A DNA stretch of 64,000 bases, from assembly GCF_023371205.1 (NCBI RefSeq), contig NZ_JAMCCO010000001.1:182662-246661 (forward strand), given 5' to 3'. Source of the stretch: Parvivirga hydrogeniphila. GTDB lineage: Bacteria; Actinomycetota; Coriobacteriia; Anaerosomatales; Anaerosomataceae. Under the pieces are notes generated by a model. It saw only the letters and a program-made list of their open reading frames with translations. It was not told the origin of the DNA and did no database searches. Positions within the stretch are counted from its first letter, which is position 1, and each line of letters starts with the position of its first letter. Below, piece after piece: positions 1-9,496 of the stretch. A program made the translations under genes and the position numbers.

Positions 1-3000
1 TTGAAGTCCACGACGAGGGCCTCGTCGTCGGATGTGGCGAACACGTCCATGCGTCCCGACAGCACCGTCTCACCGAGCGCGAAGGCGAACGGCGCTTCTG
101 CCAGCACGCGCTCGTGCGCCCGGAGCGCTGCGGCAAGCTCGCTTCGGTCGAAGGTCTGCACCGCTTCGACGAGGCGCGCTTCGTCCTCGTGGGACATGCG
201 GTGCCGGCGGCTTACGGCCGCACGCCTGTCGGCGTTCCACGTGCCTGTCACCGCGTAGCGGAGCGCTTCGTGGACGATCGTGCCGAACTCGGTCGCGCCG
301 CGGTCGGCGTGCGGATCCGCCAGCCTGAGCACGTGGCTTGCGTAGTAGCGGTAGGGACACCGTTCGAAGTCCTCCAGCCCCGACGGCGACACGCGGCGCG
401 GCGCGTGGCCCGCCTGCTCGAGCGGCGGCCGTGGGCTGCGCTTTTTCTCGAGCGGGCCGCTCCTGAGAGGCGCAGCATCGAAGTCCCGCGCACCGTCGGC
501 GTTGCGCTCCGCGGCCGCATCCGGGACCGTACGAGCGCCTCGGGCCGCGGCGTCATCCTGCCGCCCGTTCGGTGCCGGCCCTCCTGCTGTCTGAAGCGCT
601 CGGCGCACGACGGGAACCGCGACCCCGCCGGCGACGACTGAGTCTTGGTCGGAAGCCGCCTCCAGCTCGATGCCGAGCGCTTCGAGCACGGCCCGCCGCG
701 CGCCCCCGGGACGCCCTGGCGCCGCGCCGACCACGAAGAGCGCTTCTTCCGCACGGGTGAACGCCACGTACAGCAGCCGTTTCTCCTCCTCTTCGCGCTC
801 CTTCTTCTCCTTCTCTTCGAGGAAGGCGTACGCGAACGGCTTCGGCTTCTTGGAGCTTCTCGACAGCGTCTCTGTCCCGCTCAGCAGCTCGGTCGGCATC
901 CTGGTCGCGACCCTCGCCACCTCCCCCGAGCAGTCCACCATCGCGTCAGGGCTGTCGGACTTCTCCTGCTCGGTCATGCCCACGACGAACACCACGGGGA
1001 ACTCGAGGCCCTTGGCTCCGTGCACAGTCATGATGCGAACGGCCTCGGTGCCCTCTGGGACCGGAGCCTGCGCGACGCCGAGCGCGGCGAGGTCCTTCTG
1101 GTCGGCCAGAAACCCCCGGATGCCGCGCCCCGACAACGCGTCGCTTTCGTCGGCGAGCCGGGCAAGCAAGAGCAGGTTCTGCCAGGCCCGCGCGCCCGCC
1201 GCACCTTGCTCGGCGAGGCGGGCGTCGTGCCCCATCGCCACAAGGGCGTGCACGAGGACGTCGCCTGGAGACAGCGCGCCGCGCCGCGATCGAGCGGACT
1301 CGACGGCGCTGCGCACCCGGCGGACCCGCTCGAGATCCGTCCCTGCGAGCACGGATTCTGCCTCGCGGACAGCCGACCACAGGCCGGCCTTCCCAGAGGC
1401 GTGGCGGAGACGGTACAGCCCGCCGTCGCTGACCCCGCCGAGACCGCCCGCGAGCACGTGCACCCACGCTTCGTCGTCGTGCACGTTGTCGATGACCCTC
1501 AGCAGCATCACGCCGTCTTGCGCCTCTGGCGTCGCGAAGAAGTCGCCGGCCGTGCTCACCGACTCGATGCTTCGCCGCCTCAGCGCCTCCTCGAACACGC
1601 GCGCCCGGCCGCTCAGCTGCCGCGAAAGGATCGCCACGTCGGAGGGCTTCACGATGCCCGCGTCGCACAGCCGCGCGATCTCCTCGGCCACGAGCGCGGC
1701 CTCTGCACGCCGCGCTTCGTGCGCTCGAGCGCCCTCGCCCACCGCGAGCAGCACGCGCACGCGCGGCTCGTGCGCAGGCCACGAGACCCGCTCCTGCTGG
1801 CGTGCGGGACGCAACCTGTCGTGCGCTGGGCCGAACAGCGCCGGGGCGCCGAACACGTGGTTCACGACCGCCAGAACGTCCGGGTGCGACCGCCGGTTCT
1901 CGGTGAGCGTCTTCACCACGCCCGTTCTCGCGAGCTCGTCGAAGACCGTCACGTCGGCGAATCGGAACCGGTAGATCGACTGCCGTTTGTCCCCCACCGC
2001 CACCAGGCTGCGGCCTGGCAAGGCGCTCACGATGCGGCTCTGCAGGCGGTTCGTGTCTTGGAACTCGTCGACCATGACCTCCACGAACCGCTCGCGGAGC
2101 TCGTCGGCGACGTCCGGCTTCTGGCTCAAGAGCCGCGCGACGAGTGTCTGCAGGTCTTCGAAGTCCACCGCCGAGGCCGCGCGTTTCGCGCTCGCATACG
2201 TCTCGGCGAACCGCGCCACCAGCGTGGCGATGCCGCGCTCGTACGGCGCGCACGCGATCTGCGCCAGGAGCGCCTTCGCCGACCCGAGCAGGTCTTTCGC
2301 CGCGCGCGCGGCTTCCTTGAACTCCTCGTTTCCGCGGGCCTCGATTCGACACTCCTCGAGTTCGTCGAGCGCATCGAGCGCTTGCCTCGGATCGCCGAAG
2401 CGAGCGCTCCTGGCAACTGCTTCCAGGAGCTCTGCTGCCCGCCGCGCGCTTTCGACGTTCGCGTCCCTCGTCGCGGTCTGCCTGAATCGCTCCATGTACG
2501 TGCCGAGCTCGCGCAGGCCTTCGGCCATGCGCTCGACGTGAAGTGGAGCCGGCGGATTGTGCGCGACGACGTTGCGCGGGTCGAGCCCTGCGGAGGCGAC
2601 CTGGTCGTGCACGCTCCTGACGGTGCGCGCAACGGTCGCGACGCCCCACACGTCGAGCACGGCCAGCACGTCGGGGTCGCCCTCGTCCGCGCACGACGAG
2701 ATCGCTGTCTCCATCGCCTGGGCCGCGAGGATGAGCGCTTCGTGCTCCGAAAGGACCCGGGAGCCCGGGTCGACGCCGATCTCGAGCCCGTGCTCCCGCA
2801 AGATCCGGCGGCACAGCCCGTGTATCGTCGAGACCCACGCGTCTGGGACCCGCCGCGCAGCGGCCCGGTCTCCCTCGGCCACCAACGCATCCCGTATCCG
2901 GCGCTTCAGCTCGCCGGCCGCCTTCTCGGTGAAGGTGACCGCAACGATGTTGTCGAGGTCGAGCCCCTGCTCGAGGCGGCGGAGGAACCGCGCCGTGAGC

Positions 3001-3098
3001 ACCCGCGTCTTGCCGGCGCCCGCGCCGGCCGACACGACGACGCGCGGCGCTTCGGCCTCGACGGCGTCTCTCTGCTCGTCTGACAGCTCGATCCTCAT
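1..3098 (-). CDS. addA: AddA-type UvrD-family helicase/nuclease (3' end cut by window)
   Basis: Helicase-nuclease subunit of an AddAB (RexAB) double-strand-break resection complex. The frame is open from the ATG at 3098 down to base 1, giving 1032 visible codons and no stop. The N-terminus carries Walker A (GAGAGKT, Lys about residue 30), and the UvrD motif II DEFQDTN lies at about 344-350. A C-terminal PD-(D/E)XK nuclease domain begins with a Leu-Glu-Asp-Phe-Glu-Arg-Cys-Pro stretch (near base 390) and reaches VVDF at the window edge, where the catalytic Lys would follow. The ATG overlaps the addB stop by four bases (ATGA), so the two are translationally coupled. Family assignment rests on motifs and the addB partner. 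The C-terminus lies outside the window. Confidence 0.93.
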   Translation of the reverse strand, partial: MRIELSDEQRDAVEAEAPRVVVSAGAGAGKTRVLTARFLRRLEQGLDLDNIVAVTFTEKAAGELKRRIRDALVAEGDRAAARRVPDAWVSTIHGLCRRILREHGLEIGVDPGSRVLSEHEALILAAQAMETAISSCADEGDPDVLAVLDVWGVATVARTVRSVHDQVASAGLDPRNVVAHNPPAPLHVERMAEGLRELGTYMERFRQTATRDANVESARRAAELLEAVARSARFGDPRQALDALDELEECRIEARGNEEFKEAARAAKDLLGSAKALLAQIACAPYERGIATLVARFAETYASAKRAASAVDFEDLQTLVARLLSQKPDVADELRERFVEVMVDEFQDTNRLQSRIVSALPGRSLVAVGDKRQSIYRFRFADVTVFDELARTGVVKTLTENRRSHPDVLAVVNHVFGAPALFGPAHDRLRPARQQERVSWPAHEPRVRVLLAVGEGARAHEARRAEAALVAEEIARLCDAGIVKPSDVAILSRQLSGRARVFEEALRRRSIESVSTAGDFFATPEAQDGVMLLRVIDNVHDDEAWVHVLAGGLGGVSDGGLYRLRHASGKAGLWSAVREAESVLAGTDLERVRRVRSAVESARSRRGALSPGDVLVHALVAMGHDARLAEQGAAGARAWQNLLLLARLADESDALSGRGIRGFLADQKDLAALGVAQAPVPEGTEAVRIMTVHGAKGLEFPVVFVVGMTEQEKSDSPDAMVDCSGEVARVATRMPTELLSGTETLSRSSKKPKPFAYAFLEEKEKKEREEEEKRLLYVAFTRAEEALFVVGAAPGRPGGARRAVLEALGIELEAASDQDSVVAGGVAVPVVRRALQTAGGPAPNGRQDDAAARGARTVPDAAAERNADGARDFDAAPLRSGPLEKKRSPRPPLEQAGHAPRRVSPSGLEDFERCPYRYYASHVLRLADPHADRGATEFGTIVHEALRYAVTGTWNADRRAAVSRRHRMSHEDEARLVEAVQTFDRSELAAALRAHERVLAEAPFAFALGETVLSGRMDVFATSDDEALVVDF

Positions 3099-5902
3099 GC
3101 TCTGCTTCCCTCGCACCACGTCCGCGCGATGCAGCTCGCGCACGCCTGGTCTTGGTACGGCTCGGGCTTCACGTTCCCCGACCGGATGCCCTTCACCGCT
3201 TCGGCTGCCCGCTCGACGGCCCTCGCGATGAGCGCCTCGATCCCCTCGGCGTCACGCGCGTCGCCGGCAGCAAGCCACGGGGAGCTCACGACGAGGGGGA
3301 GGTACGCGCCCCGGTCTTGCCCCACAGACATCGTACGGTAGATCATCCCGACCACCGGTTGGTCGTACAGCTTGGCGGCCGCGTACGAGTACAGCGGTGC
3401 CTGCAAGATGCGGTCCTCCTCGAACCGCGCTGCGCTCACGCCGCCTCCGGTCTTGTAGTCGCACACGATGAGACCGGCCTCGCCCGCATCGATACGGTCG
3501 ATCCTGCCCCTGAGCTGCCATCCGTCGAGCTCGACCGCGCCGCTCTCCCCCACGCCGAAGGCGATCTCGTGAGCCACCGGAGCGAACCCCTCGAAGCTGA
3601 CGGCGTCGCGCTCGAGCACCCGCCGCGTCCCGACGACCGCGCGGTCCATCTCCGCTTGCTCGTCGAGCGATTCCGGCGGCGGCTCGGACTGCACGACTTC
3701 GTCTGCGACCTTGGCGTGCACCTCGAGTGCTCGCGCAAGGAGCGCGGGCGTCACGCGTGCATTTCCCATTTCTTGCCATGCCTCGTAGAACCGCTGCAGG
3801 ATCCGGTGCGCCACGCGACCCCTCTCGCGCGCGTCGATCGCCACGTCGATGCCCGCAGGCCTGAGCTCCCGTTCGTAGAACCAGCGCCGAGGACACCTCA
3901 AGTACGCTTCGAGTTCGCTCGCGGAGAACGCCGTTCGGCGCGCGAGCTCTTCCGCGACGTCCTCGGGCAGGCCGCGGCCACTCTCGTGGAGGACCGCGTG
4001 CGGAGCGCTCCCGCGCGTGCCGGCCTGCGACCGCAAGGCCTCTGTCCCGGGCGCCAGCGCCGGCGCGTCCGCTCGAGACTGGACGATCTGCGGGCCACGG
4101 CCTGGTTCGTAGGCGTCCAGGAGTTCGTCGATGAACAGCGAGGGGTCCTTCTCGTTGCCGTCGTCGTCGACCGCCTGCCACACGAGCACGAGCCGCCGCC
4201 GCGCTCCCGTGACGGCTTGGTAGAACAGCAGGCGCTCGTCGTCCAACCCGGCACGCGGGGCCGCGTCGATACCGAGACGCTCCAAGTCGTGCGTGGTCCG
4301 GCGCGGGAGGCCGAGCCCCGCGTCCACGCGCGGGAACTCGTCGCCTGTCATGCCGAGCACGATCACGGCGTCGAACCGGCGAGCCCGCACGCGCTCCGTG
4401 GAAGTCACGACGACGCCCGCAGCCAGGCCTTCGTCCGCGGGGATCCGCGCCTGTTCCAGCACGCGCGCCAGCGAGGCGGCATCGAGGCGGCCTTTGGCTT
4501 CCAGAACGGCGGAGGCGGCGTCCAGGACCGCCTGCCGCGCACGCGCGTCGAGCCGGCCGTCGCGATCCAGCACGGGAGATACCCCGTGCCGGTTGCGCAG
4601 CATCCGGTCGGCGATCCGTTGAAGCGCTTCGACGGCGGTAGCCTCATCGAGTGCCTCGAACGCAGCGAACGCCTCGCGCAGGAGCCGTCCCGCTTCGTCG
4701 GGCGCCCGTTCCGCTTCCCGCCGCATCTCGACCCCGTGAGGCGTGCGCCGCGTTCGCACGTCTCTCAGGTACCCGTCCGCCTCTTCGTGGCTCAGCCCTG
4801 CGTAGCCGCTTTGCAGGAAGCTGGCGAGGTGTTCTCGCCTCCCCTCCGCCACCAGCCTCACGAGCGAGACGACGGCGCGCCCAAGGCCGCTGTCGCGGAG
4901 GTGCCACGTGCCTTCGTAGCACCACGGGATCCCAGCAGCCTCCAGCGCCGCTCCCAGGCGTCGCGCGCGTCGACTCATGCCCCGCGCCACCACGGCGATT
5001 TCTTCTGCTGGAATGCCAGTATCTACCATCTCTGCTGCGGCGGCGGCTGCGGCCTCCGCTTCCCCGCGCAGCCCCAGAGCCGCCACCAGGCGCACCGCTC
5101 CTGTCGCGATCGCGTCTCGCGAGCCTCGTGCGAGCGACGACTGCAGCGCCCGCATCTCCTCTGCCGAGCCGGGCGGTGAGCCGGACACCTCGACTGTCTG
5201 TGTGGCGGGCAACCGCTGGAGCCGCTCCAGAAGCCCCGTCACCGCCCTGGTCGCGTCCGAGCCGGGCACGTACGTCAGCGCGACCATCACGTCGGTGTCC
5301 GCCCGTGCGGCCGACTCGATGAACGCCATCTGCGGCGGCGTGAAGGTCTCGAACCGGTTGATGCACACCACGTCCGGGAGCGCATCGCGCGTGACGGCCT
5401 GTGCGACGGCCGTGCGGGCCGCCGCCGCCTCGATGAGCCCTCGGGCGGCTATCTCCTCGTGGTACGCAGCGATCGCAGCGGCGAGCGCGCGGGCCTGCGG
5501 GTCGCTCGCAGCAGCGTGCTGCACGCCGGTCGGCTGCTCAGCTGCCCGCTGCACGAGCACCGGGAGGATGCGCATCGCTGCGCTTCTCGGAATCGCCTCG
5601 CTTACCAGGGATCCGAGGCGGTCGACGACTTCTTCAAGCACGACGAGCCTCTCGATCTCGCTGATACGCCGCCGACCGTCTCCCAGGGTGTTCCAGAGCC
5701 CGTCGAGGAACGCGTCCATCGTTTCGATCGAGACGCCGACGGGCAGCGACGTGCACAGCTCGCGCAGCGCCCGCTCGCGCTCAGGGATCGTAGGCAGCAG
5801 GACGGCAGCGCTCAGCCCGCGGCGCGCCGCGTCTCTCACCCGCTCGTACAGGACGCCGGTCTTGCCGGCGCTGCGATCGCCGATGACTATCGTGAGCCCC
5901 AT
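3095..5902 (-). CDS. addB: AddB-like helicase/nuclease subunit
   Basis: Partner subunit of AddA in recombinational repair, 935 aa. The N-terminus has a Walker A-like GDRSAGKT (residues 8-15). The C-terminal region has a PD-(D/E)XK nuclease core (CDYKTGGG) framed by cysteines (LRCPRRW upstream; CASC and WCEG at the extreme end). This is the arrangement of the AddB iron-sulfur nuclease domain. The chosen ATG has a GAGGAGG ribosome site just upstream; a longer open frame would add 10 residues without a better site. The gene follows ytxH at 42 bp and overlaps addA by 4 nt, so the two repair genes form one unit on the minus strand. Confidence 0.92.
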   Translation of the reverse strand: MGLTIVIGDRSAGKTGVLYERVRDAARRGLSAAVLLPTIPERERALRELCTSLPVGVSIETMDAFLDGLWNTLGDGRRRISEIERLVVLEEVVDRLGSLVSEAIPRSAAMRILPVLVQRAAEQPTGVQHAAASDPQARALAAAIAAYHEEIAARGLIEAAAARTAVAQAVTRDALPDVVCINRFETFTPPQMAFIESAARADTDVMVALTYVPGSDATRAVTGLLERLQRLPATQTVEVSGSPPGSAEEMRALQSSLARGSRDAIATGAVRLVAALGLRGEAEAAAAAAAEMVDTGIPAEEIAVVARGMSRRARRLGAALEAAGIPWCYEGTWHLRDSGLGRAVVSLVRLVAEGRREHLASFLQSGYAGLSHEEADGYLRDVRTRRTPHGVEMRREAERAPDEAGRLLREAFAAFEALDEATAVEALQRIADRMLRNRHGVSPVLDRDGRLDARARQAVLDAASAVLEAKGRLDAASLARVLEQARIPADEGLAAGVVVTSTERVRARRFDAVIVLGMTGDEFPRVDAGLGLPRRTTHDLERLGIDAAPRAGLDDERLLFYQAVTGARRRLVLVWQAVDDDGNEKDPSLFIDELLDAYEPGRGPQIVQSRADAPALAPGTEALRSQAGTRGSAPHAVLHESGRGLPEDVAEELARRTAFSASELEAYLRCPRRWFYERELRPAGIDVAIDARERGRVAHRILQRFYEAWQEMGNARVTPALLARALEVHAKVADEVVQSEPPPESLDEQAEMDRAVVGTRRVLERDAVSFEGFAPVAHEIAFGVGESGAVELDGWQLRGRIDRIDAGEAGLIVCDYKTGGGVSAARFEEDRILQAPLYSYAAAKLYDQPVVGMIYRTMSVGQDRGAYLPLVVSSPWLAAGDARDAEGIEALIARAVERAAEAVKGIRSGNVKPEPYQDQACASCIARTWCEGSRA

Positions 5903-5944
5903 GCCGCCTCCTCTACCGAGGGACGATAGCACGGGGCCCTGACA

Positions 5945-6247
5945 TCATGGCGCCATCACGGTCCGGGAGTAGCGCTGGACACCGTCGCGCAGCCGAGCCA
6001 CCCGCCTCCACGCCGCCTCTTCTTCGCGACCGAGGGCGTGATCCACCTGCGTCCCGATGAGCGCTGCCACGCGTTCTGCCCGATCGGCGACCGAACGAGC
6101 GAGGTCCGCTGCGCGCATGGCCTCGTTGGCGAGACGCCTGCGGGTTCGGGCCCCGCTGTCTGGCGCGACCATCAGCCCGATGATCACGCCCGCCGCCAGC
6201 CCGGCCGCTGCACCTATAGCAAAATATGTTACTCTCCGGCCGCTCAT
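5945..6247 (-). CDS. YtxH-like small membrane protein
   Basis: A 100-aa protein with one N-terminal membrane segment (about residues 8-26, Ala/Gly/Ile-rich), then LMVAPDSGARTRRRL and a charged helical tail. The Gly/Ala-rich helix followed by APxSG and a basic amphipathic tail is typical of the YtxH/gas-vesicle-GvpP-like family. That family has no settled biochemical role, but some members respond to general stress. The ATG overlaps the parB stop (ATGA), so it is likely coupled to the parAB operon. I infer membrane anchoring only. Confidence 0.72.
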   Translation of the reverse strand: MSGRRVTYFAIGAAAGLAAGVIIGLMVAPDSGARTRRRLANEAMRAADLARSVADRAERVAALIGTQVDHALGREEEAAWRRVARLRDGVQRYSRTVMAP

Positions 6248-7113
6248 GGTGTAGTCTTCTTCCCTTCCTCGCCCGCGAACAGGATGCTCGTGATGCGTTC
6301 CAGGTCGCTCTCGTCTTGGAACTCTATCTCGATCTTGCACTTCCCTCTCGCCTGCCTGACGCGCACGGGCGATCCCAGCATGCGGCGCAACCTGCGCGCG
6401 ATGATCTTGAACGTCCTCGGCATCGGCGGCCGTGGCTCGCGAGGGGCCTGGCCGGCCGCCATCAGCCGTGCCTGGTTCTCGGCCTCGCGGACAGAGAGCC
6501 CTCCTTGAACGATGCGGTGCGCCAGCGCGATCCTCTGCTCTTCGTTCGGAACGGAGAGAATGGCCCGGGCGTGGCCTGCCGTGAGGCGTCCGTCGTAGAC
6601 CATCTCTTGCACCTCGTCAGGAAGGTCGAGCAATCGCAGCGCGTTGGTGACTGCCGAGCGGGACTTCGAGACCTTGTCGGCGAGCTCTGCCTGCGTCATC
6701 TGGTAGTCGGTCAACAGCTGGCGATAACCTCTCGCTTCTTCGATGGGATTCAGATCCTCGCGCTGCAGGTTCTCGATCAGCGCCAGCGCCAGCGCCTCGG
6801 TCTCAGAGCACGCGATGATGCGCACCGGGACCTTGTCGAAGCCCGCTGCCCGCGCCGCGCGCCACCTGCGCTCCCCTGCGATGATCTGGTAGCCCTCGGC
6901 GTGCGGACGCACGACGATGGGCTGCAGCAGGCCGACCTTCCGCAGGGAGTCCGCAAGTTCGTCGATCTGCTGCTCGTCGATGGCTGTCCGCGGCTGGCTG
7001 GGGTTCGGGCTTATCAGCTCGATCGCCACTTCCTGCGGCTCTGTACCCGTGAACTCCTGCCCGGCCCCCGGAATCAGCGCCGACAGACCCTTGCCGAGAC
7101 CTCTCTTAGACAC
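6244..7113 (-). CDS. parB: Chromosome partitioning protein ParB
   Basis: CTP-dependent DNA clamp that loads at parS and spreads to organise the origin region for segregation. At 289 aa it is of normal length. Visible elements: the N-terminal GLGKGLSALI motif that contacts ParA, the NPSQPR segment, the CTP-binding GERRWRA box at about residue 80, the ENLQREDLNPIEEA box, and a KorB-type helix-turn-helix (MTQAELADKVSKSRSAVTN), followed by a C-terminal dimerisation domain. It overlaps parA by 8 nt. Two parS sites lie about 1.6 kb away at the start of rsmG. Confidence 0.96.
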   Translation of the reverse strand: MSKRGLGKGLSALIPGAGQEFTGTEPQEVAIELISPNPSQPRTAIDEQQIDELADSLRKVGLLQPIVVRPHAEGYQIIAGERRWRAARAAGFDKVPVRIIACSETEALALALIENLQREDLNPIEEARGYRQLLTDYQMTQAELADKVSKSRSAVTNALRLLDLPDEVQEMVYDGRLTAGHARAILSVPNEEQRIALAHRIVQGGLSVREAENQARLMAAGQAPREPRPPMPRTFKIIARRLRRMLGSPVRVRQARGKCKIEIEFQDESDLERITSILFAGEEGKKTTP

Positions 7114-7912
7114 GGCTCAACACCTCCGCAGCCAAGGACCGGTACGCTTCGGCACCGCGCCCAGTGGGATCGAACACCGTCACCGGCTGCCCGAAGCTTG
7201 GCGCTTCTGACACCCGCACGCTTCGCGGAATCACCGTCTCGAACACCTTGTCGCCGAAAAAGTCCCGCACCTCCTCTAAGACGGCTTGCGAGAGCTTCGT
7301 CCGCGAGTCGTACATGGTCATCACGACACCGAAGATCTCCAGGCCGGGGTTGAGGTGCGTCTTCACAAGCTTGAAGCTTTCCAGGAGTTTGCTGAGGCCT
7401 TCGAGCGCGTAGTACTCGCACTGGACGGGGATGATCACACCATCTGCGGCCGTGAGCGCGTTCACCGTGAGCAGACCGAGAGACGGCGGACAATCGATGA
7501 GTACGAAGTCGAAGTCGTGCAGGATGGGGGAGAGCACGCCTTTGAGCTTGGTCTCCCGGCTGAATGCAGAAACGAGCTCGATCTCGGCCCCCGCGAGCTG
7601 GATGGTCGCCGGCACGACGAAGACGTTCTCGACAGATACCGGCTCGATCAGCGTCTCTACGGGCGTTCCTGACAGAAGTGCGTTGTACACGCATTCTTGG
7701 CGCTGGTTCTTGTCCAGCCCGAAGCCGGAAGTCGTGTTTCCCTGCGGATCGAGGTCGACCAGTAGGACCCCCCTGCCCATGTCGCCCAGGGCGGCCGCGA
7801 GGTTGACCGCGGTCGTGCTCTTGCCGACGCCGCCCTTCTGGTTCACCACCGCCAGCACGCGAGCCTTGCGAGACTCCCCGCCCGTCGCTTCCGTTCCCAG
7901 ATCTGCTCCCAT
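7106..7912 (-). CDS. parA: Chromosome partitioning ATPase ParA (Soj)
   Basis: Deviant-Walker ATPase that drives origin segregation with ParB and can influence DnaA; 268 aa. The deviant Walker A KGGVGKST is at about residues 26-33, with VDLDPQGN (Walker A' / switch) and IDCPPSLG (Walker B) following in the usual spacing. The ATG is preceded by an AGAGGAG ribosome site, and a TATACT -10-like hexamer lies on the minus strand at 7941-7946. parA and parB overlap. The gene is separated from rsmG by only 67 bp, so read-through from the upstream operon is also possible. Confidence 0.96.
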   Translation of the reverse strand: MGADLGTEATGGESRKARVLAVVNQKGGVGKSTTAVNLAAALGDMGRGVLLVDLDPQGNTTSGFGLDKNQRQECVYNALLSGTPVETLIEPVSVENVFVVPATIQLAGAEIELVSAFSRETKLKGVLSPILHDFDFVLIDCPPSLGLLTVNALTAADGVIIPVQCEYYALEGLSKLLESFKLVKTHLNPGLEIFGVVMTMYDSRTKLSQAVLEEVRDFFGDKVFETVIPRSVRVSEAPSFGQPVTVFDPTGRGAEAYRSLAAEVLSRV

Positions 7913-7979
7913 GGACGCTCCTCTTCACGAACCCCTCCGCAGTATATGCTACGGCGTGGGGGCAGGGAAGAAGGCGCCG

Positions 7980-8759
7980 TCATCCGAGCGGGCGTTTGGC
8001 CGCCATTCCTGGTCGGCGCGGCAGGCGAACCGTCGGCTCGGCGATCTTCTCGTACACGATCGCGACCCGCTGGTGTCCGCTGGGAAGCTCGTACCGGCGT
8101 TCCGAGCGGATCGCCATCCCACACAGCTTCGCAGCGCGCGCGCCCCGGTCGAGTTCGTCAGTCGTCGGTCGGCCCTTGTACGCGAGCAGCCAGCCTCCGA
8201 CGCGCAGCAGCGGAGCCGCGAGCTCCACCACCGTGGCAAGCTCCCCTACTCCGCGCACCACTGCGAGCGAGAAGAGGCCAAGGCTCGCATCGGCGTATTC
8301 CTCTGCGCGCGCGTTCACGACGCTCACGCCTGGGAGTCCGACCGTCTCGACGACCTCTTCGAGGAAACCTGCCTTCTTCTGCGTGGCCTCCAGCAAGACA
8401 CACGGGCGTCCCGTCACGATGGCGAGCGGTATTCCCGGATACCCCCCGCCTGTGCCGATGTCGACCATCGGGCCCTCAGGTCCCCCGACCGCTTCGTGGA
8501 CGGCCGCAACCGAGTCGACAATGTGGAGCTCCACGAACTCCTGAACGTCTTTGATCGCGGTGAGGTTCATGCGCTCGTTCGCAGCAAGCACGAGATCGGC
8601 GTGATGCGCGAGCGCCTCTGCCTGTTCGAGAGAAACGGGAACGCCGGCCGCGTCGAGTGCGGAGCGCACGCTTTCCGCATCCACCGTCGTCGGCCAGCGC
8701 TCTGCATGTTTCACGTGAAACCGTCCGTTCGTTGCACCCAGGTGTTTCACGTGAAACAC
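7980..8759 (-). CDS. rsmG: 16S rRNA (guanine527-N7)-methyltransferase
   Basis: Methylates G527 of 16S rRNA (family also called GidB). It has the SAM-binding motif VDIGTGGGYPGIPL and the RsmG N-terminal signature with NERMNLTAI. The frame opens with a GTG at 8759 (259 aa), but residues 2-6 and 14-18 (FHVKH twice) are simply the translation of the two parS palindromes. No convincing ribosome site precedes this GTG. Translation may instead begin at an in-frame GTG near residue 16, 26 or 31. The C-terminus ends with a basic tail. Location between jag and parA is the usual origin order. Confidence 0.92.
   Translation of the reverse strand: MFHVKHLGATNGRFHVKHAERWPTTVDAESVRSALDAAGVPVSLEQAEALAHHADLVLAANERMNLTAIKDVQEFVELHIVDSVAAVHEAVGGPEGPMVDIGTGGGYPGIPLAIVTGRPCVLLEATQKKAGFLEEVVETVGLPGVSVVNARAEEYADASLGLFSLAVVRGVGELATVVELAAPLLRVGGWLLAYKGRPTTDELDRGARAAKLCGMAIRSERRYELPSGHQRVAIVYEKIAEPTVRLPRRPGMAAKRPLG
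8707..8722. promoter_or_regulatory. parS site (one mismatch)
   Basis: TGTTTCACGTGAAACC matches the near-universal parS palindrome TGTTTCACGTGAAACA at 15 of 16 positions. It lies inside the annotated 5' end of rsmG, 36 bp from a perfect copy. ParB encoded nearby is expected to load here. Confidence 0.95.
8743..8758. promoter_or_regulatory. parS site (perfect)
   Basis: TGTTTCACGTGAAACA is the exact consensus 16-bp ParB loading palindrome. It sits at the jag-rsmG boundary, about 2.5 kb from the origin, and overlaps the proposed GTG start of rsmG. Confidence 0.98.
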
Positions 8760-8770
8760 CGGCGAAGCTC

Positions 8771-9496
8771 TTAGCGCGGAGAGATGACCACCTGGCGGGC
8801 CGGCTCGTCGCCTTCGGACGCCGTCGTCACGCGCTTGTCGTCTCGCAGCGCGACGTGCACGGCCTTGCGCTCGAACGCCGACATGGGCCGAAGGGTCACG
8901 GGGCGTCCCGTGCGAGCTACGCGCTCGGCCGCCCGCTTCGCGATCTCTTCGATCTTCATGCGCTGGCGGTACCGGTAGCCGGACACGTCCACCATCAGCG
9001 GATGCCGGACCTCGCTCACGCGGTGTGCGATGGCCGCGACCAAGACATGGAGCGCATCGAGCGTCCGGCCGTGCCGTCCGATGAGAACGCCAAGGTCGTC
9101 GCTTCCCACGACGTCGAGGATGAGCTCACCCTCGTCGCCCTCGTACTCCTCGATCTCGGCGGACATCCCGATGAATCCCAATACGCGCGTGATGACGTCG
9201 CTTGCGGTGTCGGCCAGAGCGTCCAGCTCCTCGTCCTCTGGGGACAGCTCGAGTTCGTCACCTTGATCTTCGACGACGTCGCCAGGAACCTCCGCATCGT
9301 GCGATTCCGACACAGGTACCGGGTCTTTGAGCCAGACGCGCACCTTCGCCGGCCGGTCGTGACCGATCACGCGGTGAGCGCCTTCGTCCAGGACCTCGTA
9401 GCGCACGGCGTCTTGCTGGACCCCGAGACGCTCAAGCGCGGCATCGATCGCCTCCGCCACGGACGGGCCTTCTTGGATCACTTCTCGTTCCGTCAC
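8771..9496 (-). CDS. jag: Jag/KhpB RNA-binding protein (Jag-N, KH, R3H)
   Basis: RNA-binding protein of 241 aa that in Gram-positives acts with KhpA in post-transcriptional control of cell division and elongation. The N-terminus (EGPSVAEAIDAALERLG) is a Jag-N domain. It is followed by an acidic linker, a KH domain (IGRHGRTLDALHVL) and a C-terminal R3H domain (PMSAFERKAVHVAL). The GTG start at 9496 overlaps the yidC stop (GTGA). A longer frame upstream would lie inside yidC and is disregarded. Confidence 0.93.
   Translation of the reverse strand: MTEREVIQEGPSVAEAIDAALERLGVQQDAVRYEVLDEGAHRVIGHDRPAKVRVWLKDPVPVSESHDAEVPGDVVEDQGDELELSPEDEELDALADTASDVITRVLGFIGMSAEIEEYEGDEGELILDVVGSDDLGVLIGRHGRTLDALHVLVAAIAHRVSEVRHPLMVDVSGYRYRQRMKIEEIAKRAAERVARTGRPVTLRPMSAFERKAVHVALRDDKRVTTASEGDEPARQVVISPR

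Noticed and set aside
645-3083. Long plus-strand open frame of 812 codons
   Set aside because: It lies opposite addA, whose motifs and start are clear. Long antisense frames are common in GC-rich DNA, and this one has no domain pattern.
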